NCBI RefSeq assembly: GCF_024166365.1
Contig: NC_064819.1
Span: 694,501 to 758,500, forward strand
Length of the DNA stretch: 64,000 nucleotides
Direction: 5' to 3'
Source: Elephas maximus indicus
Lineage: Eukaryota; Chordata; Mammalia; Proboscidea; Elephantidae
Shown: positions 54,870-64,000 of the stretch, in pieces
Position numbering within the stretch: position 1 is the stretch's first letter
How the letters are laid out: each line of letters begins with the position of its first letter
The notes under the pieces: model-generated
Told to the model about the DNA's origin: nothing
Databases searched by the model: none
Seen by the model: only the letters and a program-made list of their open reading frames with translations
Made by a program: the position numbers and the translations under genes

Positions 54870-55825
54870 CCAGGAGGATCATCTGGCTAGAGTAAAGTGC
54901 TCTGGTTCAGACTCCCACAGGAAGGACAAATGAGCTTTGGGCTTTAGTCGGTAATCTCTAGGGACAGCTCTGCTCCTGGTCATATTGAGGAAACTGAGGC
55001 AGCTTACCAGACTTTCATTTAGGTTTATTCCAGGATATCTCATAGGTGTTCATATCTGGCTGACATCATAAAATGATTCTGTAGGCCGGTTATTCTAGAA
55101 ATTGAGATAGGAGATAAGAATCAAAATTCTGCAGCTGTTAAGAAGGATCAGACTTATAAAGAAAGTTGGGCTTTTGTAGAATCTGGTCTGCAGAGCAGAG
55201 AGTGAGAACTGGGACTTCCCAGCGCTCCATCCTGGGGGCCAAAACAGTTTGTACAAAGCTGCTGGATCATGTGCCAGGCTCTTGACAACCCTTTTTATTA
55301 CGGAAACGTAGAGCCATGGTCCTGCGGTGGTGGGGGGGGAAAGGAGATGGGGGATAGCAGGAAGGGAACTCACTAGAAACATAGCCAGGACCTAACATCC
55401 AGGCAAAGGGCATCTACTAAACAACCCAATTGGTGAGCCTTCTCTAAAAGTCTCCCTAGCTGATGTTTCTACCATTTAATGGATTAACTTTCACAGGGCT
55501 TCCTCTGTTAACAACCATCATGTCGTCGATTTTTTTAAAATAATGAAAAAGCAGGACTTTTTGATAATTTGTACAGGAAGGACATTCACTTTCCCTATTT
55601 CTCCCTCCATCCTCCAAAATCCGGCATTCAGCTGAATCCTAGAACTTGGTAGCTGCCAATGGCTAAGGAGGAAGATGGCTTGATTGGTGGACTCTAGAAG
55701 CTGTCTAATATTTTATCTTCAGTCCACCTCATCCTTTCTCGGCATTGTGATTCCCCTTTGTTACTCCTTTTTCGCCAATGCCTTCAGAGCAGCTTAGACT
55801 TCTTCCTTCAGGACCATGGGTTCCT
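54870..55825. other. Unassigned, mostly unique sequence
   Basis: No supported gene. A 95-codon minus frame (55382-55095) lacks splice context and domains. Confidence 0.4.
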
Positions 55826-55827
55826 GA

Positions 55828-55872
55828 CCATAGGGTCGCTATGAGTCGGAATTGACTTGATGGCAGTGGGTT
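55828..55872 (+). repeat. AfroSINE 3' end only
   Basis: 5'-truncated to the last ~45 bases (TCGCTATGAGTCGGAATTG). Confidence 0.8.
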
Positions 55873-55894
55873 TTAAGAAGTGGTTAGCAGAGAA

Positions 55895-56160
55895 TAACGG
55901 TCATGGCATGTATGGATTTCTTGTTGTGGGCCAACCACAAGGCAATCTACTTTCTATTTCTTTAATACCCGCAGCAACACTATGAGATAGGTATTGCTAT
56001 TTTCCCTGTTTAATGATGGGGAAAGTGCTAATTAGGCGGGATATGATATTTGTCCAAGACATTAGGCACATGGCAAATAAGTGGTAGAACCAGGAGTCAA
56101 ATCCAGGGAGTCTCATGCCAGAGCCTGTGCTCTGAGGCCCTATGCTATTCTGCCAGGAGG
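55895..56160 (-). repeat. MIR fossil
   Basis: MIR features (AACACTATGAGATAGGTA, AGTGGTAGAACCAGGAGTC) with moderate divergence; orientation tentative. Confidence 0.55.
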
Positions 56161-56599
56161 TCCAGGCAGCAAGCAACAGCCAGGGAGGGTCTAAGGAAAA
56201 ATTTCCCCTGGAAGTCTCCAAATTACCTAATTGGAGGGACTGAACCTCCTGCTTTCATGCAGGATGGGACCTTGGGTATTAAAGAAGGGGATTGGGCCCC
56301 TGAAGGCCAGAGAACGTGACTACCTTTGAGTTAAAGGTGGACCTAAGAAAAACATCCTCAGCCTCCCGACCTAATTTGTAATCACTTTTCATTCAACATA
56401 CTCTTGTGAAGAGAGATTTGAGGGAGAAGGAACAAGTGGTCTCAGAAGAGGTTCATACCTAGCACTAATTGGGCGAGTGGATTTAATTGATGTAAAACAA
56501 ATTTTTAACCAAACCAAATGCACAATTTTCTAGCTTGTGGGTTTATGGCAAAAACTTCTCAGATTTTGGCTATTATAACCAGCACTTCTTGAAATAATA

Positions 56600-56850
56600 C
56601 AAACAACCTGGCAAGGACTAGAATTAACCAACTGAGCAGCACCTGTCCCAAAGCACTGATGAGACGGCAGGAAGGGACAGTAACTGGACGAATGGACACA
56701 GAGAACCCAGGATGGAAACAGTAAGGGGAGAGTGCTGACACATTGTGGGACATGCAACCAGTGACACAAAACAATTTGTGTACAAATTTTTCAATGAGAA
56801 ACTAATTTGCAGTATATACTTTCACCTAAAACACAATTAAAAACAAAATT
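56600..56850 (+). repeat. 5'-truncated L1 3' end
   Basis: Ends TTTCACCTAAAACACAATTA plus an A-rich tail, like the other L1 3' ends in the window. Overlapping 71-79-codon frames are shadows. Confidence 0.6.
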
Positions 56851-56851
56851 A

Positions 56852-56932
56852 AGCCTGGGAGACCCTGTGGGGCAGTTCTCTGTCCTAAGGGGTCTCTATG
56901 GGTAGAGATTCACTTGATGGCAACAGGAACTC
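56852..56932 (+). repeat. AfroSINE 3' half
   Basis: GACCCTGTGGGGCAGTTC to GATGGCAACAGG, diverged; directly follows the L1 3' end. Confidence 0.72.
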
Positions 56933-57103
56933 CTAGTGGAAGCAGAACCGGGCATTCACCATGACTTCACCTGTGCAGAAATGTGAGTCAAGTCCTAGAA
57001 GAAGAAGACTGCAGTTTGTAAATATGCCATATGGTGATGCCCTGCATTCAGTAGTGAAGGCAAAATGCTTCACCCCACCCCAGACATAGAAAAGAAATAC
57101 ATT

Positions 57104-57225
57104 GTGTTGTTAGTTGCCGTTGAGGCAGTTCTGACTCATGGCGACCCCATTTGTGCAGAGTGGAACTGCTCCATAGAGTTTCCAAGGCTGTGACCTTTCA
57201 GGAATACATCACCAGCCTGTCTTCC
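57104..57225 (-). repeat. AfroSINE, partial
   Basis: Antisense 3' part (TTGCCGTTGAGGCAGTTCTG ... ACCAGCCTGTC) followed by an A-run at 57227-57240. Confidence 0.72.
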
Positions 57226-57311
57226 AAAAAAAAAAAAAAAGACTAGAATTAAAAATAAAACCTACAACCCATTTGGAGGGCCCTAAGATCCAGACAGTTG
57301 TTACCATAGAT

Positions 57312-57451
57312 GCAGTGAGTATCTTCCTCACATCTCTCTGATCAGTGCAGCGAGTACCTTCCCTATACCCCTCTGCTCAGTGCACTGAGTACCTTCCCTA
57401 CACCTCTCTGCTCAGCGCAGTGAGTACCTTCCCTACATCTCTCTGCACAGT
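57312..57451 (+). repeat. Minisatellite, four 35-bp units
   Basis: Four successive units of exactly 35 bases, each starting GCA[G/C][T/C]GAGTA and ending in CTCTG[A/C][T/A]CAG[T/C]. Units differ at a few positions only. Confidence 0.9.
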
Positions 57452-57459
57452 TTAAATTC

Positions 57460-58378
57460 CCAAGTACTACTGTGTTTCAAGAATTGGAATTGTGTTGCAA
57501 GTTTGCCCTAGGGTTTTGAACATCCCAAGACCCTCAACGTGACCTATCCAAGTTCTTAGTGGGTGCTGAAATTGATCAACATTTGTGGGAGTTGCTGAAC
57601 TACCAAAGTAGCCTGGAGTAGGTTAGATTAGTTCGCTTATTTTTGAGCTCTTACTTTGTGCCACCCATTGCGGATACAGGGGAGAACATCCTTTGGATTC
57701 AAAGATCCCAGACACATAGCCCACTGTAGTAGTGGGAGCCTCAGACCGGCCAAGGAAGTCATTCATGTATTTTACAACCATAGCCACCCCTGCTATCTCC
57801 TCGTTGCTAACATGAGTTAAGAACAATATTCTGGCATCCCTTATGCTTTGTTTTGATTTGTCATTTCTTTAATATTTACCTAAAAATACAGTTTTTACTA
57901 TACCCTGCTGAGGGAAATTCTTCATTCTAAAATCTACAAAATAATTAACAGGTAAACTTCTTCAGAATAAAAGAAACACATTGGTAGTAGTTTCCATAAA
58001 TTCCAGACACTTTTACCCAAAATAAAACTTTGAAAAAGGCTGATTTAAATTTACCTTATGAATATCCATTCTAGCTGGAAGGTCCTCTGTCAATAGTCTG
58101 GCTTCAGCTGCTTTTAAAAAGATTGTGTTATTTCAACCACTGTAACGAATGCCTGTTTCCATTAGTTCAACTATCAGATTAAATCAGACTCAAATCACCC
58201 ATACTCAGGACCTGAAATGAGTGGTTGTCTCAACTGGTAGGGAGAGGGGTCACTTTTAAAAAAGGGATTAAACATCTTTTATTATAAAGGTTATCTAACA
58301 AATGAGCAGAGCTTGAAAAGTAGAGAGACAAAATTGTCTGTAGTTCCACCATCCCAACATACTTTTATATTAATATGT
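57460..58378. other. Unassigned sequence
   Basis: Possible L2 trace around 57640-57690 (CTTACTTTGTGCCACCC). No coding segment supported. Confidence 0.35.
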
Positions 58379-58390
58379 ATTAAGAGTGCC

Positions 58391-58601
58391 AAGAGACCCT
58401 GGATCGTGCCAACGGTTAAGTACTCAACTAGTAGCTTAAAGGTTGGTGGTTCAAACACACCCAGAGGCACCTTGGAAGACAGGCCTGATGATCTGCTTCC
58501 AAAAAGTCATAGCCTTGAACACCCTATGGAGCAGTTCTATTCTGCATAAAAGGGGTCACCATGAGTCAGAATTGACTCAACAACTAATAACAACAGCAAA
58601 C
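58391..58601 (+). mobile_element. AfroSINE, long-body subtype
   Basis: Imperfect flanks TTAAGAGTGCCA (58379) and TTAAGAGCGCCA (58603); tail ACTAATAACAACAGC. Confidence 0.82.
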
Positions 58602-58760
58602 TTAAGAGCGCCAGGCACTGTAGCAAGCAGTGGGAACACATATGAAAGCAGCCAAGTTAAGGTCTTTGCTTTCTTGGAGTTTATCACCTAGTGGAGCGGA
58701 CAGACCCACAAAACCATCCCATGGAAATAAAATAAAAACAGGGCTGTGTGCATAGCAGGC
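58602..58760 (+). repeat. L2 fossil
   Basis: GCGCCAGGCACTGTAGCAAG ... TTGGAGTTTATCACCTAGTG follows L2; target of the AfroSINE just upstream. Confidence 0.55.
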
Positions 58761-59370
58761 TATGGAAACACACATGAGAGTCATCTGATGCAATTTTGTG
58801 TATTTGGGATGCACCCAGGGCTCCTTGGAGAAGAAGCTGAGATTTAAAGGATAAGAAGGAGTCGGCCCCATGAAATGAAGAGATGAGGAGAGGAGGACGT
58901 TTAGCCTGTTCTAGGCAGGAGTAACAGTAAGTGCAAAGGCTCAGGAATGAGAGGGCACCAGATATAGTAGGTGAACCATTAGTGGCTTGGTGTGGCTAGG
59001 TTTTAGAGAGGGAGGGGGGGAGGTGGCTAGTGAAGGAGCAGGTGGCAAAAGTCCCAACACATCCCGTTTATGCTTCATCACGGGTCAGTGGAAACCCACG
59101 AGACAATTTTGTTTCCATATGAATTCCAAAGTACATAACTGTATTGTAATATCATAAGAGAAAACACTTAAAATTAACGTTATACCATTAATAATTTCAC
59201 TTGGTACTCAATATCGGTATTTTTGCTTGACATATATTGTTGGTGTTTTTCTAGTTGCTACATGGAAAATTAACTTTTTAATGCCTAGATGATATTCAAT
59301 CATGTTGATTGATGTGTTAATTTAATTAACAATTCATTTATTACTAGATATTTTGGTTACTTTTACTTTT
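58761..59370. other. Unassigned sequence before L1 copy C
   Basis: Includes a G-rich patch near 59010 and AT-rich sequence from 59100; nothing coding recognised. Confidence 0.35.
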
Positions 59371-59371
59371 T

Positions 59372-62300
59372 ATTCTTTTATTGTTATTTTTTTATTGTGC
59401 TTTAAGTGAAAGTTTACAATTCAGGTCAGTTTCTCATACAAAACCTATACACACATTGATTGTTATGTGACCCTAGTTGTTCTGCCTATAATGTGACAGC
59501 ATACCTCTCCTCTTCACCCAGAGAGTTGAATGTGTCCATTCAACCAGCTCCTGTCCCCCTCTGCCTTCTCGTCTCGCCTCCAGACAGGAGCTGCCCACAT
59601 AGTCTCAGGTGTCTACTTGAGCTAAGAAGCACACTCCTCACCAGTATCATTTATGTCTTAGAGTCCAGTCTAATCTTTGTCTGAAGAGTTGGCATCAGGA
59701 ATGGTTATAGTTTTAGGCTTACAGAGAGTCTGGGGGTCATGACCTCTGGGGTCCCTCCAGGTTCAGTCAGACCATTAAGTCTGGTCTTTTTACTAGAATT
59801 TGAGGTCTGCATTCCACTTTTCTCCTGCTCCATCTGGGATTCTCTGTTGTATCCCATCAGGGCAGTCATTAGTGGTAGCTGGGTACCATCTAGTTCTTCC
59901 AGTCTCAGGCTGATGGAGTCTCTGGTTTTATGTGGCCCTTTCTGTCTCTTGGGCTCATATTTTCCTTGTGTTTTTGGTGTTCTTCATTCTCCTTTGCTCC
60001 AGGTGGGTTGAGACAAATTGATGCTTCTTAGATGGCTGCTTGCTAGTTTTTAAGACCTCAGATGCCACTCACCAAAGTGGGATGCAGAACGTTTTCTTTG
60101 TTATTCCGATTGACCTAGATGTCTCCTAAAACCATGGTCCTCAGACACCCACCCCTGCTACTGTGGCCCTTGAAGTGTTTGGTTGTATTCAGGAAACTTA
60201 TTGGCTTTTGGTTTAGTCCAGTTGTGCTGACTTTCCCTGTATTGTGTGTTGTCCTTCCCTTCACCTAAAATAATTCTTATTTACTAATTAGTGAATACCC
60301 ATCTCCATCCCTCCCCACCCTTGTAACCATCAAAAAAATTTTTCTTCTCTGTTTAAACCTTTTCTTGAATTCTTATAATAGTAGTCTCCTATATCTGTCC
60401 TTTTGCAACTGACTAATATCACTCAGCATAATGCCTTCCAGATTCCTCCACGTTATGAGATGTTTCACGTATTCATCATTGTTCTTTATCGTTGAGTAGT
60501 ATTCCATTGTGTGAATATACTATAATTTCTTTATCCATCCAAGGTGTTGATGGACACCTTGGTTGTTTCCATCTTTTTGCTTTTGTAAACAGTGCTGCAA
60601 TGAACACAGATGTGCTTATATCTATTTGTGTGAGGGCTCTTATTTCTATAGGATATATTCCAAGGAGAGGGATTGCTGGATCCTATGGTAGTTCTATTTC
60701 TAGATTTTAAGGAAGTGCCAAATTGATTTCCAAAGCAGCTATACCATTTTACTTTCCCACCAACAGTGTATAAGTGTTCCAGTCTCTCCACAACCTCTCC
60801 AATATTTATATTTTGTGTTTTTTGCATTAATGCCGGCCTTGTTGGGGTGAGATGGTATCTGATTATAGTTATGATTTGCATTTCTGTAATGGCTAATGAT
60901 TGTGAGCATTTCCTCATGTATCTGTTAGCGGCCTGAAGGTCTTTTCTGAAGTGCCTGTTCATATCCTTTGCCCATTTTTTAACTGGGTTATTTGTTTTTA
61001 GTTGTTGAGGTTTTGCAATATATTGTAGATTTACAGATTAGACACTGATCAGATTTGTCATAGCCAAAAATTTTTTTCCAGTCTGTAGGTTGTCTTTTTA
61101 CTCTTTTGGTGAAGTCTTTGGATGAGCATAGGAGTTTGATTTTTAGGAGCTCCCAGTTATCTAGTTTCTTTTCTGGTGTTTGTGTACTGTTAGTAATGTT
61201 TTGTATCCTGTTTATGCCATGTATTAGGGCTCCTAGTGTTGTCCCTATTTTTTCTTTCACTATCTTTATCATTTTAGATTTTATATTTAGGTCTTTGATC
61301 CATTTCAAGTTAGTTTTTGTGCATGGCGTGAGGTATGGGTCTTGTTTCATTTTTTTTTGCAGATGGATATCCAGTTATGCCAGAGACATTTGTTAAAGAG
61401 ACTGTCTTTTCCCCAATTAACAGCCTTTTGGGCCTTTGTCGAATATCAGTTGCTCATGTGTGGATGGATATATGTCTGGATTCTCAATTCTGTTCCATTG
61501 GTCTGCGTATCTGCTGTACTAGTACAGGCTGTTTTGACTACTGTGGCAGTATAACAGTTTCTAAAATCAGGTAGTGTGAGGCCTCCTCCTTTGTTCTTTT
61601 TCAGTAATACTTTACTTATCTGGGGGCTCTTCCCTTTCGATATGAAGTTGATGATTTTTTTTCTCCATCTCATTTAAAAATGCCATTGGAATTTGGATCG
61701 AGATTGCATTGTATCTATAGATCGCTTTGGGTAGAATAGACATTTCCACAGTGTTGAGTCTTCCTATCCATGAGCCAGGTATGTTTTTCCACTTATGTAG
61801 GTCTCTTTTTGTTTTTTGCAGTCGTATCTTGTAGTTTTCTCTGTGTAGGTCTTTTACGCCTCTGGTTAGATTTATTCCTAAGTATTTTTTTATTTTATCT
61901 TCTTGGTATTGATTTGGTGATTTCCTCTTCAAATTCCTCTTTGTTGGTGTAGAGGAATCCAACTGATTTTTGTATGTATATCTTGTATCCTAATGCTTTG
62001 CTGAAAACTCCACAAGTAGCTTTCTTGTGGATCCTTCAGGGTTTTCTGAGTATAAGATCATATCATCTGCAAATAGTGATACTTTTACTTCTTCTTTACC
62101 AATTGGGATGCCTTTATTTCTTTTTATAGCCTCTGTCTAGGACCTCCAGTACAATGTCGAATAAGAGTGGTGATAAAGGGCATCCTTGCCTGGTTCTTGT
62201 TCTCAAGGGGGAATGTTTTCAGACTCTCTCCATTTAGGATGATGTTGGCTGTTGGCTTTGTATTAATGCCCTTTATTATGTTGAGGAATTTCCCTTCTAT

Positions 62301-64000
62301 TCCTATTTTGCTGAGAGTTTTTATCATGAATGAGTGTTGAACTTTGTCAAATGCCTTTTCTGCATCAATTGATAAGATCAGGTAAAAACCCAAGTAGTTC
62401 TTGTCTTTTGTTTTATTTATGTGATGGGCTACATTGATTGTTTTTCTAATGATGAACCATCCCTGCATACCTGGTATGAATCCCACTTGGTCATGGTGAA
62501 TTATTGTTTTGATATGTTGTTGAATTCTATTGGCTAGAATTTTGCTGAGAAATTTTGGGTCTAAGTTCATGAGGGATATTAGTGTGTAATTTTCTTTTTT
62601 TGTGGTGTGTTTACCTGGTTTTGGTATCAGGGTTATGCTGGCTTCATAGAATAAGTTTGGAAGTATTCCATCCTTTTCTATGCTCTGAAATACCTTTAGT
62701 AGTAGTGGTGTTAACTCTTCTCTAAAAGTTTGGTAGACTTCTCTAGTGAAGCCATCAGGGCCAGGGCTTTTTTTTTTAAATTGGGCGTTTTTTCATTACC
62801 TTTTCAATTTCTTCTTTTGTTATAGGATTATTTAGTTATTCTGTCTCTGTTTGTGTTAGTTTAAGTAGGTAGTGTGTTTCTAGAAATTTGTCCATTTCCT
62901 CTAGATTTTCAAATTTGTTAGAATATAATATTTCATAGTATTCTGTTATGATTCTTTTAATTTCATTTGGGTCTATACTCATATCGCCCATCTCATTTCT
63001 TATTCAGGTTATTTGCTTCCTTTCCTGTTTTCTTTGGTCTGTTTGGCCAATGGTTTATCGATTTTGTTGATCTTTTCAAGGAATCAGCTTTTGGTTTTCT
63101 TAACTCTTTCAATTGTTTTTCTATTCTGTATTTAATTCTGCTCTGATTTTTATTATTTGCTTTCTTCTGGTGCCCCAGGGTTTCTTTTGCTGCTCTCTTT
63201 CTATTTGTTCGAGGTGTAGGGATAATTCTTTGATTTAGGCCCTTTTTTCTTTTTGGATGTGTGCATTTATTGCTGTAAATTGACCTCTGAGCACTGCTTT
63301 TGCTGTGTCCCAAAGGTTCTGGTAGGAAGTGTTTTCATTCTCCTTTGACTCTATGAATTTCTTTATTCTGTCCTTAATATTTTCTGTAACCCAGTAGTTT
63401 TGAGCAAGGTGTTCCCATGTGTTTGATTTTTTTTATTTCCTTGCTTTTTCTGTTAGTGATTTCTACTTTTACAGCTTTATGGTCAGAATAGATGCTTTGT
63501 AATATTTTGATGTTTTGGATTCCGTCAAGGCTTGCTTTATGACCTAATATGTGTTCTATTCTGGAGAATGATCCATGTGCTTTGGAAAATAAAGTATACT
63601 TGCCTGCTGTTGGGTGGAGTGTCCTGTATATGAGGTCAAGTTGGCTGATTGTGGCGTTTAGATCTTCTGTGTCTTTACTGAGTTTCTTTCTGGATGTTCT
63701 GTTCTTCATCCAAAGTGGTGTTTTGAAGTCTCTTACTATTATTGTGGAGCTGTCTATCTCTCTTTTCAGTGCTGTTAGAGTTTGTTTTATGCATTTAGGA
63801 GCCCTGTCATTGGGTGTGTAAATATTTGTTATGGTTATGTCCTCCTGGTATATTGACACTTTAGTCATTACATGGTGTCCTTTCTAATCCTTTGTGGTGG
63901 ATTTAACTTTAAAGTCTATTTTGCCAGAGATTAATATTGCCACTCCCGCTCTTTTTTGATTGTTGTTTGCCTGATATATTTTTTTCCATCCTTTGAGTTT
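59372..64000 (-). mobile_element. L1 LINE, copy C, 3' part (runs off window)
   Basis: The 3' end lies near 59372-59400 (complement reads CACTTAAAGCACAATAAA). 3' UTR to about 60400, then ORF2 in reverse order to the endonuclease at the window edge. Same orientation as copies A and B. No 5' end or target duplication can be seen. Confidence 0.9.
60400..64000 (-). pseudogene. L1 copy C ORF2, decayed
   Basis: Pieces: endonuclease 63868-63374, linker 63313-62993, reverse transcriptase 62570-62124, 61962-61612 and 61673-61446, C-terminal 61350-60988 and 60962-60531. Each is cut by stops or shifts. The endonuclease part deleted in copy B is present here. Confidence 0.88.

Noticed and set aside
1-64000. 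CRISPR arrays, operons or a novel prokaryotic-type system
   Set aside because: The window is mammalian; its only short regular repeat is the 35-bp minisatellite, which has no spacers.

Overview
The window is nuclear DNA from a placental mammal, almost certainly an afrotherian and most likely an elephant or close relative. About forty copies of the tRNA-derived AfroSINE family, RTE (BovB-like) LINEs that share the SINE 3' tail, and three long L1 elements support this. There are no prokaryotic, CRISPR or operon-type features.

Two host genes are recognisable, and both show only when exons are spliced. (1) On the + strand, the last three exons of C3orf52 (TTMP) lie at 1273-1343, 5788-5969 and from 7443. 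The last exon supplies only two bases of the final Glu codon and the stop. A 3' UTR of about 0.9 kb ends near an AATAAA at 8297. (2) On the - strand, the complete coding sequence of GCSAM (HGAL, germinal-centre B-cell signalling adaptor) is split into six exons between 23949 and 15024. It has consensus splice sites and joins to 177 codons plus stop. The two genes converge tail to tail, as on human chromosome 3q13.2. The next gene there is SLC9C1. I could not prove any SLC9C1 exon, but an exon-like stretch at 43355-43181 (-) is flagged.

Layout: 1-8.3 kb, 3' end of C3orf52; 8.3-13.7 kb, intergenic with nested SINEs and a hAT DNA transposon; 13.7-24.1 kb, GCSAM; 24.1-30.7 kb, mosaic of LTR, old L1, RTE and SINE; 30.7-38.1 kb, full-length L1 (copy A, -) with 12-bp target-site duplications; 38.1-46.0 kb, two RTE LINEs, SINEs and little-known sequence; 46.0-54.4 kb, full-length L1 (copy B, -) that appears to carry about 1 kb of 3'-transduced DNA and sits inside an AfroSINE; 54.4-59.4 kb, mostly unique sequence with a 4 x 35-bp minisatellite; 59.4-64.0 kb, a third L1 (copy C, -) running off the window.

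The most interesting signals are the reconstructed GCSAM gene (with loss of one signalling tyrosine), the L1 3' transduction with its double poly(A) architecture, the CpG-rich ~210-bp monomers in the 5' UTR of copy A (absent from copy B), and a reading frame between L1 ORF1 and ORF2 that touches the ORF2 start. All family names rest on recognition by eye. No database search was run.
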